A stretch of DNA of 64,000 bases. Origin: Rhizobium sp. CF080. Its GTDB lineage: Bacteria > Pseudomonadota > Alphaproteobacteria > Rhizobiales > Rhizobiaceae. The DNA lies in NCBI RefSeq assembly GCF_000282095.2, contig NZ_AKKC02000011.1, positions 186,001-250,000 on the forward strand. The letters run 5' to 3'. The notes under the pieces are model-generated. The model was not told the origin of the DNA and made no database searches. It saw only the letters and a program-made list of their open reading frames with translations. Position numbers and translations under genes: made by a program. Below are positions 25,648-34,979 of this stretch, one piece after another (position 1 is the stretch's first letter; each line of letters begins with the position of its first letter).

Positions 25648-26763
25648 TCAGCCAGCGAGCCGTCCACCCAGCATCGGCTTCGGTGCGCCGGTCGTGGTCG
25701 GAAAGCTGATCGGCATGCCGCGCAGCACGCGCACCGCGAGGAATGCAAAACATTCCGCCTCGACCGCATCGCCTCGCCAGCCGAGCGTATCGGCGGAAAC
25801 GGCTTTGACGCCGGCACGGCTTTCGATCATCGACATGATCGTCGGATTATGACGGCCGCCGCCGCTGACGATCAGCCGCTTCGGCCGGTGGGGCAGCAGA
25901 TCGAGCGCCTTGCCGACCGCAGAGGCCGTGAAGGCCGAAAGCGTTGCCGCGCCGGTGGCGTCGTCGAGGCCATCTGCCATGGCGGCGGTGAAGTCGAAAC
26001 GATCGAGCGATTTCGGGTAGGGTGCTGCGAGATAGGGATGTTCAAGAAGCTTGGCGAGGCGCTCCTCATCGACCTTGCCGGAAGCGCCGAGCGCGCCGTT
26101 GCGGTCCATCTCGCCGAGGCCGCGCGCCTTGATGAAATCGTTGAGCGGCGCGTTGGCCGGGCCGGTGTCGAAGGCGATCACCAGATCCTCGCCGTCCCAC
26201 CAGGTGATATTGGCGACGCCGCCGAGATTGAGGACGGCCGTATCGCCGCTCGTATCGACGCCGCGCAGCAGAGCGGAATGGTAGGCCGCGGCAAGCGGCG
26301 CGCCCTGGCCACCGGCGCGGACGTCCGCCGAGCGGAAGTCGTAAGCGACCTTGGTGCCGAGGATCGAGGCCATCAGCTCGCCATCGCCAAGCTGGCGGGT
26401 ATCGCCGAGCCTGTCCTTGGTCGGCGCGCGATGCAGGACGCTCTGGCCGTGGAAGCCGACGATGCCGATATCCGCCATGGTGAGCCCGGTGCTTTCGACG
26501 AGTTGCTTGACGGCGTAGGACTGCGCCTTCGTCAGTGCCTGTTCTGCCTCGCGGAAGATCGCGGGATCTGGTCCTTCGAAATTCCAGACGCGGGCCTGCG
26601 CCAGCGTTTCCTCCAGCAGAGTGCGGATCACCGGCGGGTAGGGGGCGAGCGTATAGGCGCCAAAAGTCTCGATCGTCTCGCCGTCGGTCTTCAGGAGCGC
26701 CACGTCGATATTGCCGTCGAGAACGGTTCCGGTCATCAGGCCGACGGCCCAGATTGGCTCCAT
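25648..26763 (-). CDS. anmK: Anhydro-N-acetylmuramic acid kinase
   Basis: Opens the 1,6-anhydro ring of anhydro-MurNAc and phosphorylates it, giving MurNAc-6-phosphate, the MurQ substrate. The 371-residue length is right for AnmK. The N-terminal phosphate motif reads GLMTGTVLDGNIDVAL (E. coli type: GLMSGTSLDG). Other blocks are GFHGQSVLHRAPTK, NLGGVANITWW, FDTGPANAPLND and VSGGGRHNPTIM. It lies 13 bp after the beta-lactamase-like gene, near the end of the recycling operon. It should act directly upstream of the murQ products. Confidence 0.94.
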   Translation of the reverse strand: MEPIWAVGLMTGTVLDGNIDVALLKTDGETIETFGAYTLAPYPPVIRTLLEETLAQARVWNFEGPDPAIFREAEQALTKAQSYAVKQLVESTGLTMADIGIVGFHGQSVLHRAPTKDRLGDTRQLGDGELMASILGTKVAYDFRSADVRAGGQGAPLAAAYHSALLRGVDTSGDTAVLNLGGVANITWWDGEDLVIAFDTGPANAPLNDFIKARGLGEMDRNGALGASGKVDEERLAKLLEHPYLAAPYPKSLDRFDFTAAMADGLDDATGAATLSAFTASAVGKALDLLPHRPKRLIVSGGGRHNPTIMSMIESRAGVKAVSADTLGWRGDAVEAECFAFLAVRVLRGMPISFPTTTGAPKPMLGGRLAG

Positions 26764-26776
26764 GGTCTAGCTCCTC

Positions 26777-27805
26777 TCAAGACTGGTAGACGAGATTGCC
26801 GACCGCCTGCCGCAAGGCGAGGATGCCGCTGTCGAAATGGCGGGTCGGATGAATGCGGTTGGTAAGCAGCGTCACGGCGCGGCCCCTGTCGAAATCGATC
26901 AGCAGGCTGGTACCGGTGAAACCGGTATGGCCGATCGTGGCGGCGCTGCATGTCGTGCCGCCCCACCAGTCGGCATAGGGATGTTCCCAGCCATGGGTGC
27001 GGCGGTTGGAGAGCGGCGCACGTATCAATGCGATGGCCTCTTTGGAGGCGCCGGTGCCGTCGAGCATGCCTTTTGCGAAATCGAGAACCGAGGTCACGGT
27101 GCCGAACAAGCCGGCATGGCCGGAACCCTGCAGCGCCGAGCAATTGTCGTCATGGACTTCACCGGACAGAACCCGGTGCCGCCAGGTGCAGTCTTCGGTC
27201 GCGGCCGAATGTTCCGGATCGGCGGACCAGGCGAAGCCTTGGCCGGGATCGAGGTCACGGAGCGTCTTCTTCGTCAGCCGTTCCAGCGCGAAGCCGAGCA
27301 GGATGAAATTGATGTCGGAATAGACCGGCGGGCCGGCCTCCCATTCGCGCTGCAGGATGAAGGCGCGCAGCAGGTCCGGATCGCGGCCATAGGTATAGAT
27401 CGGCTCGACGCCCGGAAACGGCGTCTGGTGGCCGAGGCACTGGCGGAAGGTGATCTTCCGCTCCCAGGCCTCGGCATTGTACTGGCGCAGATCCGGCAGC
27501 AGGGTGGTGAGCGGCGCGTCGAGATCGATCGTGCCTTCGTCGGCGAACTTCAGGATACGGGTGGTGGTGAAGATCACCTTGGTGAGCGAGGCGAGATCGA
27601 ACCAGATGTCCAGGGTCATCGGACGCGTGGTGGGAACGACCTGCGCCGAGCCGATGGCGCGGGCCAAACGGCCGTGTTTCAGGTCGACAATGCCGAGCAC
27701 GCCGCCGGGGATGCGCTTGTCGCTTACGGCCGTCGCGAGCGGGGCGAAGGCGCGTTCGAAGACGGCGGCAAGTTCGGGATTGGCGGATGCTTTGTCGTCC
27801 GTCAT
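26777..27805 (-). CDS. Beta-lactamase-family serine hydrolase (anmK-linked)
   Basis: A 342-residue class C-type serine hydrolase with SLTK (S73, K76), VYSDINF and HTGFTG boxes and no signal peptide. It is clearly a paralog of 6165-7187: the segments around the nucleophile, GHQTPFPG and TNRIHPTRHFDSGI are nearly the same. Both copies sit beside murein-recycling genes, which argues for a conserved cytoplasmic step such as removal of a peptide, ester or lactyl group from a murein fragment (inference). The gap to the ATPase upstream is 10 bp. Confidence 0.86.
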   Translation of the reverse strand: MTDDKASANPELAAVFERAFAPLATAVSDKRIPGGVLGIVDLKHGRLARAIGSAQVVPTTRPMTLDIWFDLASLTKVIFTTTRILKFADEGTIDLDAPLTTLLPDLRQYNAEAWERKITFRQCLGHQTPFPGVEPIYTYGRDPDLLRAFILQREWEAGPPVYSDINFILLGFALERLTKKTLRDLDPGQGFAWSADPEHSAATEDCTWRHRVLSGEVHDDNCSALQGSGHAGLFGTVTSVLDFAKGMLDGTGASKEAIALIRAPLSNRRTHGWEHPYADWWGGTTCSAATIGHTGFTGTSLLIDFDRGRAVTLLTNRIHPTRHFDSGILALRQAVGNLVYQS

Positions 27806-27815
27806 CGTTACATCC

Positions 27816-29561
27816 TCAGGCTTCCGCTCGCGCCCGGTGGTCCGGTCCGTAAGTCTGCCATTGGGCAGGCGGCGGTTCGAAACCTTGTGGGCGAACCAGC
27901 GACGGGACCTGGCGCGTATCGAGTTCGAAATGCTGGTTGCGGCGCTCGATGCTCGGCACGGCGGAAATCAGCCGCTTGGTATAGGAATGCTGCGGGCTCG
28001 ACAGAACCGACGCGGCATCGCCGATCTCGACGATCTGGCCAGCATACAGCACCGCGATGCGGTGGGCGATACGTTCGACGACAGCCATGTCGTGTGACAC
28101 GAACAGATAGGCGAGGCCATATTCGTGCTGCAGGTCTACCAGCAGTTCCAGCACCTTGGCCTGTACCGAAACGTCCAGCGCCGAGACCGCTTCGTCGAGC
28201 ACGACGATCGACGGATTGAGCATCAGCGCGCGGGCGATGCAGAGGCGCTGGCGCTGGCCGCCGGAGAACTCGTGCGGGTAACGCAGGAGGCTGTTTTCGG
28301 GCAGGCCCACACGCTTCAGCAGCGCCACCATTTTTGCCCGCGTTTCGGCATCGACCCGGCCCCCGGCGGCGATCACCGGTTCGGCCAGGATGCTGTCGAT
28401 CCGCAGGCGCGGATTGAGCGAGGCGTAAGGGTTCTGGAAGACCATCTGCACGGAGGGGTCGCTTCCATCCACGATCGCGCCGTTGTTGGCGGAAAAGCTT
28501 CCGCGGGTGGGCTTCACGAGACCGAGGATGGCGCGGGCGGTGGTCGACTTGCCGGAGCCGCTTTCGCCGACGATCGCCAGCGTTTCGCCCGGCATCAGGT
28601 CGAAGCCGACATTCTCGACCGCATGGACGGAGCCCGGCGAGCGGGTGAGGATGCTGCCGGCCACCTTGAAGCGCACCGTCAGGCCATCGACTTTCAGGGC
28701 AGGGACAATAGCCTCGGATTTTTCCCGGCTGAAATCGGAACGGGCGGCGCGGCCGGATTCGAAATGCGGCACGGCGCTCAGGAGATGCTGGGTATAGGGA
28801 TGTTTCGGCTGATCGAGGACGTCGCCAAGCGGTCCCTGTTCGACCGCTTCGCCGGCCTGCATGACCATGACCTTGTCGGCAATGCCGGCGACGAGGCCGA
28901 TGTCATGGGTGATGAAGATCATCCCCATGTCGGTTTCGCGTTTCAACTCGCCGAGCAGCGCCATGATCTGCGCCTGGACGGTCACGTCGAGTGCCGTGGT
29001 CGGTTCGTCGGCGATCAGCAGGCGCGGATTGCAGGCGAGCGCCATGGCGATCATCACCCGCTGGAGCATGCCGCCGGAAAGCTGGTTCGGCGTGTATTTG
29101 AGACGCCGCGCGGCATCGGGGATGCGGACGCGATCGAGTGCGTCCTTGGCTGCAGCCGTCGCCTGCCTGCCGGTCAGTCCGCGATGCAGGCGAAACGATT
29201 CCTCGATCTGCCGGCCGATCGTCAACACCGGGTTGAGCGAGGTCATCGGCTCCTGGAAGATCATGCCGATCTCGGAACCGCGGATCTTTTCGAGCACCGG
29301 CTCTTGCGCCCTGGTGATGTCGAGAATGCTGCCGTCGGTACGTTTCAGGGTGATCGAACCGCCGATGATCCGGCCGCCGCCGAAATCGACGAGCCGGTTG
29401 ATCGACAGCGCGGTGACGGATTTGCCCGAGCCGCTTTCTCCGACGATCGCCAGCGTTTCGCCGGCGTCGAGGTCGAAGCTGACACCCTTGACGATCTCGT
29501 TTTGCTTCGGATCACGTCCGAAACCGACGCGCAGGCCGGATACCGAGAGAAGTGGCGTCAT
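27816..29561 (-). CDS. Dipeptide-type ABC transporter ATPase, fused DppD-DppF
   Basis: A 581-residue protein with two complete ATPase halves. The first has Walker A GESGSGKS (41-48), LSGGMLQR and ADEPTTALD; the second has GESGSGKST, FSGGQRQR and VLDEAVSALD. Each half carries the oligopeptide-transport C-terminal segment (KHPYTQHLLSAVP, QHSYTKRLISAVP). A fused ATPase is also found in YejF, the murein-peptide uptake system reported in Agrobacterium, but the permeases here look DppBC-like. It overlaps the permease gene by 4 bp. Confidence 0.93.
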   Translation of the reverse strand: MTPLLSVSGLRVGFGRDPKQNEIVKGVSFDLDAGETLAIVGESGSGKSVTALSINRLVDFGGGRIIGGSITLKRTDGSILDITRAQEPVLEKIRGSEIGMIFQEPMTSLNPVLTIGRQIEESFRLHRGLTGRQATAAAKDALDRVRIPDAARRLKYTPNQLSGGMLQRVMIAMALACNPRLLIADEPTTALDVTVQAQIMALLGELKRETDMGMIFITHDIGLVAGIADKVMVMQAGEAVEQGPLGDVLDQPKHPYTQHLLSAVPHFESGRAARSDFSREKSEAIVPALKVDGLTVRFKVAGSILTRSPGSVHAVENVGFDLMPGETLAIVGESGSGKSTTARAILGLVKPTRGSFSANNGAIVDGSDPSVQMVFQNPYASLNPRLRIDSILAEPVIAAGGRVDAETRAKMVALLKRVGLPENSLLRYPHEFSGGQRQRLCIARALMLNPSIVVLDEAVSALDVSVQAKVLELLVDLQHEYGLAYLFVSHDMAVVERIAHRIAVLYAGQIVEIGDAASVLSSPQHSYTKRLISAVPSIERRNQHFELDTRQVPSLVRPQGFEPPPAQWQTYGPDHRARAEA

Positions 29562-30397
29562 GGCGCGGACCTCCGCGTCTTGGGGTCGAGGATGTCGCGC
29601 AAAGCGTCACCGAGCAGGTTGAAGCCGAGAATGCTGATCATGATGGCGACCGCCGGGAAGATCAGCAGCCAGGGCGCGTTTTCCATCAGGTTGCGGCTGT
29701 CGGCGAGCATCAGTCCGAGCGAGGAAGCCGGTGGCTGGGTACCGAGGCCGAGGAAGCTCAGGCCGGCCTCGGTCAGCAGCGACCACGCGAGTGCCAGCGT
29801 CACCTGCACGGTCAGCGGTGCCACGAGATTGAGGAGCAGGTGCCGGGTGAGGATATAGCGGCGACTCGAGCCAAAGGTGCGCGCAGCATCGACGAATTCG
29901 CGGGCCTTGATCGAGAGTGCCGGGCCACGCACCACGCGGGTGAAGATCGGCGTGTAGACGATGGCGATCGCAGCCACGCTCGTCCAGGTGCCGGGGCCGA
30001 CAACGGCGATGATGAGGAGGGCGAGCAGGATCGCCGGGAAGGCGAGCAGCACGTCCATGATGCGCATGACGATGCCGTCCCAAGCCTTGCCGAACCAGGC
30101 AGCAGTCAGGCCAAGCACGGTTCCGGCAAAAGTCGCCAGCGCGACCGAGCAGAAGGCGACGAGGAAGGACTGGCCGATGCCGTTCATCAGCCGGCTGGCG
30201 ACGTCGCGGCCGAACAGGTCGGTGCCCATCCAGTAGACGGCATTCGGCGCATGCAGGCGGTCGATGCGGAACTGCTGGAGGGGATTTTGAGGAGTGATGC
30301 CAAACATGCCGAGCAGTGCCACGATGACGTAGATCACAACGATCGTCCCGCCGATCCTGCCACTGGAATGGCCGAAAATTGCGCGCAGCATTGACAT
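29558..30397 (-). CDS. Dipeptide-type ABC transporter permease, DppC type
   Basis: A 279-residue permease with a short cytoplasmic N-terminus, six membrane segments and the EAA loop EFVDAARTFGSSRRYIL. The N-terminal periplasmic loop HAPNAVYWMGTDLFGRD is the DppC/OppC signature. It overlaps dppB by one base upstream and the ATPase by four bases downstream, so the three genes are translationally coupled. Confidence 0.93.
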   Translation of the reverse strand: MSMLRAIFGHSSGRIGGTIVVIYVIVALLGMFGITPQNPLQQFRIDRLHAPNAVYWMGTDLFGRDVASRLMNGIGQSFLVAFCSVALATFAGTVLGLTAAWFGKAWDGIVMRIMDVLLAFPAILLALLIIAVVGPGTWTSVAAIAIVYTPIFTRVVRGPALSIKAREFVDAARTFGSSRRYILTRHLLLNLVAPLTVQVTLALAWSLLTEAGLSFLGLGTQPPASSLGLMLADSRNLMENAPWLLIFPAVAIMISILGFNLLGDALRDILDPKTRRSAP

Positions 30398-31359
30398 CAG
30401 TTGCTCTCTCCGAGCCGGATGCGCGGATCAAGCGTCACATAAGCGAGGTCGACGAGCAGGTTGACCACCATGAAGTTGAAGGCAATGAACAGCACGCAAC
30501 CCTGAACCAACGCATAGTCGCGCTGCAGGATCGCTTCGAGGACGAGACGGCCGAGGCCGGGCAGGGCATAGATCTGCTCCACCAGCACGGCGCCGCCGAG
30601 CAGATAGCCAAATTCGACGCCGCTCAAGGTGACGACCGGGATCAGAGCGTTGGGCAGGGCATGGCGCCAGATGACGCTGCGTTTCGGCACTCCCTTCGAG
30701 CGGGCGGTACGCACATAGTCGTCGCTGAGCACATCCAGCATGGCGGAGCGGGAGATGCGGGTGACGGATGCTGCGAAGGCGAAGCCGAGCGTGATCGACG
30801 GCAGGATCATCTGGCCGAGATTGCGCAAGGGATCGGTGAACAGCGGCGTGAATTCGCCCATGGTCGGCAGGATGCCGAAACCGGCCGATAGTGCATAGAT
30901 GATGAGCAGGCCGACGACGAAATTCGGGGTCGACTGGCCGATCATGGCAAAGACGCGCACCGCGAGGTCGGACATCTTTTCGTTACGGGTGGCGGCGAAC
31001 ACGCCGGCCGGCAAGCCGACGAGAAGCGCCACGCACATGGACATCAATGCGAGCTGCAGCGTCAACGGAAAACGTTCGAGGATGATGGTGAGCGCCGGCT
31101 TGCCGTGGATCACGGAAATGCCGAGATCGCCCTGGAAAACGCCGAGAAGCCAGCTCCAGTATTGCACCAGGATCGGCTTGTCGATGCCGAAATAGGCGGC
31201 GAGCGCCGCCCTTTGCGCCGGCGTCAGAAGGCCGGCTTCGGTGCCGAGCATCGCGGTGATTGCGTCACCCGGCACCAATCGAATTGCGACGAACACGAGG
31301 ATGGAGGCCCCGAGCATCACGAGCGGAAACGTCAACAGCCGTCGCGCCAGGTAACTCAT
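30397..31359 (-). CDS. Dipeptide-type ABC transporter permease, DppB type
   Basis: A 320-residue permease beginning MSYLARRLLTFPLVMLG, the standard DppB amino end, with six membrane segments and the loop DYVRTARSKGVPKRSVIWRH in place of the EAA motif, as usual for this subfamily. It follows the binding protein by 42 bp. Together with DppC and the fused ATPase it should import a peptide, here probably murein-derived given the operon. Confidence 0.93.
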   Translation of the reverse strand: MSYLARRLLTFPLVMLGASILVFVAIRLVPGDAITAMLGTEAGLLTPAQRAALAAYFGIDKPILVQYWSWLLGVFQGDLGISVIHGKPALTIILERFPLTLQLALMSMCVALLVGLPAGVFAATRNEKMSDLAVRVFAMIGQSTPNFVVGLLIIYALSAGFGILPTMGEFTPLFTDPLRNLGQMILPSITLGFAFAASVTRISRSAMLDVLSDDYVRTARSKGVPKRSVIWRHALPNALIPVVTLSGVEFGYLLGGAVLVEQIYALPGLGRLVLEAILQRDYALVQGCVLFIAFNFMVVNLLVDLAYVTLDPRIRLGESN

Positions 31360-31401
31360 TCGTTCACCAACCTCGTATCCGTACCGTCAGTCTTTTCGCG
31401 A

Positions 31402-32922
31402 TTACTGCAACGTGACCTTGCTCAGGCCGAACAGCGAGCCTTCCGGCGTCGGCACGAAGCCCTGAACGTTCTTCTGCTGTGCGGTGTAGCTATAGGACGT
31501 GTAGAGCCAGACCCAGGGCGAGACTTCGACGAGGTGCTTTTCGAAGTCGGCGAAGATGACCTTGCGCTTGGCAGGGTCTGTTTCGACGCGGCCCTTCTGC
31601 ATCAGGCTATCGAGCGTGTCGTCGATATAGTTCGCGACCTTCTGCAGATTGCCCGTCTTCGTCCAGTAGCGGTTATACATCGGATAGGGGTCGGCGCGGC
31701 CGCCATTCAGCGCCACCGCCATGTCGAAATCGCCCTTCAGCCAGGCGTCCACATAGACGTTCAGCTCCATCATCTTGATGTTGAGCTTGACGCCGATCTC
31801 GGCGAGTTGGGACTGCAGGACCTGCGCTTCGGCGGCGGCGGTCGCCGGCTCGCCATTGGCGGCGATCACGGTGGCGCTAAAGCCGTTCGCAAAGCCGGCG
31901 TCAGCCATCAGCTTCTTCGCCTTGGCGATATCCTGCTTGTAGCAGAACAGCGCGCTGGCATCGGACGTATAGCCGGGCATGGTCAGCGGACCGGTGACCT
32001 TGCCTTCGCCGACCGAAGCTGTGTCGAGCACGTCCTTGCGGTCGATGGCGCAGGAGATCGCCTGTCGCACGGCGAGGTTGTCCATCGGCTTGCGCGATGG
32101 GTTCATCTGCAGGACGTGATAGGCGAGAACCGGGGTGCGGTTGAGAACCAGGCTTGCTTCCTTCGGCACCAGCGTCGCGACCAACGGATCATTGATCAGC
32201 GCGAAATCGACCTGCTTGGTGCGCAGTGCCGCAAGGATCGCGGTCTCGTCCGGCAGGACGCTGATGTCGATGCCGTCGATCGCCACCTTGCCGCCGGCCC
32301 AGTCCTTGTTGGTGGAGAGCGTTTCCTTGGAATTCGGCTCCCATTTGTCGAGCTTGAACGGGCCGGAGCCGAGCGCCTTGGTGCCGATCGTGCCGGCGGT
32401 GATCTCGGCAGCCGGGACGATCGCCGCGTTGATGCTCGCCATGGCGGCGAGAAGGGGCACGTCCGGCTGCGACAGCTTGAAGACGACGGTCTTGTCGTCC
32501 GGAGTCTCGATCGAAGCGATCGACAGGTAGTTGGCGCGGGCGGCTGCCGCGGTCTTTTCGTCGAGAACGCGCTCGAAGGAAGCCTTGACATCAGCTGCCG
32601 TGACCGCCTTGCCGTCCTGGAATTTTGCGTTCGGGTTGAGCTTGAAGGTCAGCTGCTTGGCGTCGGGTGCGAATTCCCACGAAGCTGCGACGGCCGGGAC
32701 GATCTGCAAGTCCTTGTCGAAGCGGACGAGCGGCTCATAGATCAGTTCCAGCAGGCGGATCGAGGAAAACGCGGTCTGTTTGTGCGGATCAAGGCCCGTC
32801 GCATCCTGCTTCCAGGCCATTTTCAGCGAGGCGGCAAAGGCCGGCGAGGCGATTGCGGTCGCGCCGACAGCGACGGCCAAAGCAAGGCCGGAAAGCAGTT
32901 TAGTCGAAAGATGTCTTCCCAT
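31402..32922 (-). CDS. Peptide-type periplasmic binding protein (family 5)
   Basis: A 506-residue SBP_bac_5 protein with signal peptide MGRHLSTKLLSGLALAVAV...PAFA, cleaved before ASLKMAW. Family landmarks are YEPLVRFDKDLQIVP, WEFAPDAKQLTFKL, VTAADVKASFERVL and the C-terminal WVWLYTSYSY. It lies 76 bp after murQ2 on the same strand and begins the transporter section of the recycling operon. Ligands may be murein peptides or muropeptides (inference from neighbours). Confidence 0.93.
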   Translation of the reverse strand: MGRHLSTKLLSGLALAVAVGATAIASPAFAASLKMAWKQDATGLDPHKQTAFSSIRLLELIYEPLVRFDKDLQIVPAVAASWEFAPDAKQLTFKLNPNAKFQDGKAVTAADVKASFERVLDEKTAAAARANYLSIASIETPDDKTVVFKLSQPDVPLLAAMASINAAIVPAAEITAGTIGTKALGSGPFKLDKWEPNSKETLSTNKDWAGGKVAIDGIDISVLPDETAILAALRTKQVDFALINDPLVATLVPKEASLVLNRTPVLAYHVLQMNPSRKPMDNLAVRQAISCAIDRKDVLDTASVGEGKVTGPLTMPGYTSDASALFCYKQDIAKAKKLMADAGFANGFSATVIAANGEPATAAAEAQVLQSQLAEIGVKLNIKMMELNVYVDAWLKGDFDMAVALNGGRADPYPMYNRYWTKTGNLQKVANYIDDTLDSLMQKGRVETDPAKRKVIFADFEKHLVEVSPWVWLYTSYSYTAQQKNVQGFVPTPEGSLFGLSKVTLQ

Positions 32923-32998
32923 TTTTATTCTCCCTCTTGAGATCTGTTCGTCGTCTCGGCCGAGCCGCGTCCAGGCGGCGGCCTGTCATTCAGCAGCT

Positions 32999-33976
32999 TT
33001 ACGCTGTCTTCCCATTAATAGCCTTCCGGAGGAAGCCTCCGGCATCGTCGAGCGCGGTGCGCGCCGTATCGACATCCATTCCGGTCAGCGCGATCAGGAT
33101 CGCCAGTTTGACGTCGTTGCCGGTGAGGTCAAGCACGCGGCGCGCCTCTTCGGCCGTGCAGTCGGTTGCCTGCATGACGATACGGGCGGCGCGGGCGACG
33201 AGCTTCTGGTTGCTCGCGTGCACGTCGACCATGAGGTTCTGGTAAGTCTTGCCGATGCGGATCATGCTCGCGGTGGTCAGCATATTGAGCACGAGCTTCT
33301 GGGCCGTGCCGGATTTCAGCCGGGTCGAGCCGGTGAGGATTTCCGGTCCGACGACCGGGGAAATGGCGATGTCGGCGATATCAGCAATCACGGCATCGGG
33401 ATTGCAGGAGAGGGCTACGGTCTTCGCGCCCAGTCCCTTGGCATAGTTCAATGCGCCGATGACGTAAGGGGTGCGTCCGCTGACGGCGATGCCGACAACG
33501 ACATCATCTGCAGTCAGGCCGATGTCCAAGAGGTCCTGCCGGCCCTGTTCCGGGCTGTCCTCGGCACCTTCGACGGCATGGCGCAGCGCGTAGTCGCCGC
33601 CGGCGATCAGGCCGACGACCATGCCTTCCGGGACGCTGAAGGTTGGCGGGCATTCGGATGCATCGAGCACGCCGAGCCGGCCGCTGGTGCCGGCGCCGAT
33701 ATAGACCAGCCGCGCGCCCTTCTGAAAGGCGCGAACTATTTCATCGACCGCCTCGGCGATCTGCGGGATCACCTTTTCCACCGCGGTCGCGACGCCCTTG
33801 TCTTCCTCGTTGATCTCGCGGAGGACATCGACGGTCGGCAGGAGATCGATGTCCATGGAGCGGGGATTGCGGTCTTCCGAAACCAGTCTTTCCAGTTCGG
33901 ATATCAGCCGTTCGTCGCTCATGACCCTGCCTTCGAGATCGGGGTGCGGTGCAGCGCTTCGCAGGATTTGCGTCAT
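32999..33976 (-). CDS. murQ: N-acetylmuramic acid 6-phosphate etherase (copy 2)
   Basis: Second MurQ in the window, 325 residues from the ATG at 33976, which has a strong GAGGAG site 9 bases upstream. The conserved part begins at the internal Met 19 (33922, MSDERL), which aligns with the start of copy 1, so the first 18 residues may be an extension or the real start may be 33922. Catalytic glutamates are at 108 (LDASECPPT) and 139 (VEGAED); GAGTSGRLG is intact. It has its own promoter and operator (34014-34067) inside the operon. Both copies look functional. Confidence 0.94.
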   Translation of the reverse strand: MTQILRSAAPHPDLEGRVMSDERLISELERLVSEDRNPRSMDIDLLPTVDVLREINEEDKGVATAVEKVIPQIAEAVDEIVRAFQKGARLVYIGAGTSGRLGVLDASECPPTFSVPEGMVVGLIAGGDYALRHAVEGAEDSPEQGRQDLLDIGLTADDVVVGIAVSGRTPYVIGALNYAKGLGAKTVALSCNPDAVIADIADIAISPVVGPEILTGSTRLKSGTAQKLVLNMLTTASMIRIGKTYQNLMVDVHASNQKLVARAARIVMQATDCTAEEARRVLDLTGNDVKLAILIALTGMDVDTARTALDDAGGFLRKAINGKTA

Positions 33977-34013
33977 ACGATGTTGCTCCTCACCCGTCGT
34001 TACCTTTCTTAAA

Positions 34014-34067
34014 GGATTAGGATCATCCATTCCATGAGTCAATTGGATATTGGAATATATTATTCCA
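34014..34067 (-). promoter_or_regulatory. Operator and promoter of murQ2
   Basis: TGGAATATATTATTCCA (34051-34067) is a perfect 7-bp inverted repeat around TAT and the best copy of the GGAAT-N5-ATTC element. On the minus strand TTGACT (34042 to 34037) follows after 8 bases, with TAATCC (34019 to 34014) at 17-bp spacing. Confidence 0.7.
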
Positions 34068-34103
34068 TTTCACCTAAGCCTATCGAGGGAGCCGGATCAA
34101 GGC

Positions 34104-34979
34104 TCAGGAGGTATGGCGGGCGAGGATGATCGCGCCTGAGACGGCATCGCCGTCGGCGGGCTTCAGACGGCGCCGAACATCGGGTGCCAGCCAGGCTTCG
34201 AGCGGGCTCGACAGGCCGCCCAGAAGGGTGACGCGCGGCGCACCCTGATCGAACAATGTGCGGACCAGCGTATCGATCTGTTCGGCGGCACTCTGGACGA
34301 TGCGGCGGCCGGCGGAATCGCCCTGGTCCGCATGGCGCATCACCATCGGCGCGAGCGAGGCATAGTCCGTGGCCGACGACCGGTCCATCCAGGCGATGGC
34401 TTCCGCCGGATCGTTCTGGAAACGCTGCATGACCTCGATCAGCAGCGCGGTTTTTTCCATCCGCCCGTCATTGGCCCTCAGCGCGAACTGGATGGCCTTG
34501 AGGCCGAGATCGGCGCCGCTGCCTTCGTCTGAGATCGGAAAGCCGTAGCCGCCGACGCGCAGGTTGCGCCCTTCGGCGAAACCGAGCCCGATCGAGCCGG
34601 TGCCGGCAATCACGATCGCGCCGTCGCGGCCGGAATGCGCGCCGAGGCAGGCACCCATGCCGTCGCTGACGAAATCGATGCTGGCGAACGGGTGGGGGAT
34701 CGCTTTCAAGGCTTCGACTGAACCCTTGCGACCGGTGCCTGCAAGGCCGACGCCCACATGGGTCCTAGCCACCTCGTCCGGGCCAAACCGGGCTTCGTCG
34801 AAGGCGGCATTAAAGGCGCGCGAGATCGAGGCCCAGGCCTCCTCGATGCCGAGCCGTGTCGTGGCAGGGCCGGAGAGGCCTTGTCCGAGCACCGCGCCGG
34901 AGCCGTCCTCGATGCGGGCGCGGCAGCCGGTTCCGCCGCCGTCAACGCCCAGGAAAAAGTGCTCTGTTCCGGCCGTCAT
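34104..34979 (-). CDS. BadF/BadG-family N-acetylhexosamine kinase (NAGK-like)
   Basis: A 291-residue ASKHA-fold kinase with the phosphate-1 motif FLGVDGGGTGCRARI, phosphate-2 IVIAGTGSIGLGF, the segment GFPISDEGSGADLG and the adenosine-site LLGGLSSPLE. It is like eukaryotic-type GlcNAc kinases. It should phosphorylate GlcNAc, MurNAc or glucosamine freed during murein recycling, complementing AnmK. The ATG at 34979 overlaps the murA stop by 4 bp, so the two are translationally coupled. Confidence 0.88.
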   Translation of the reverse strand: MTAGTEHFFLGVDGGGTGCRARIEDGSGAVLGQGLSGPATTRLGIEEAWASISRAFNAAFDEARFGPDEVARTHVGVGLAGTGRKGSVEALKAIPHPFASIDFVSDGMGACLGAHSGRDGAIVIAGTGSIGLGFAEGRNLRVGGYGFPISDEGSGADLGLKAIQFALRANDGRMEKTALLIEVMQRFQNDPAEAIAWMDRSSATDYASLAPMVMRHADQGDSAGRRIVQSAAEQIDTLVRTLFDQGAPRVTLLGGLSSPLEAWLAPDVRRRLKPADGDAVSGAIILARHTS

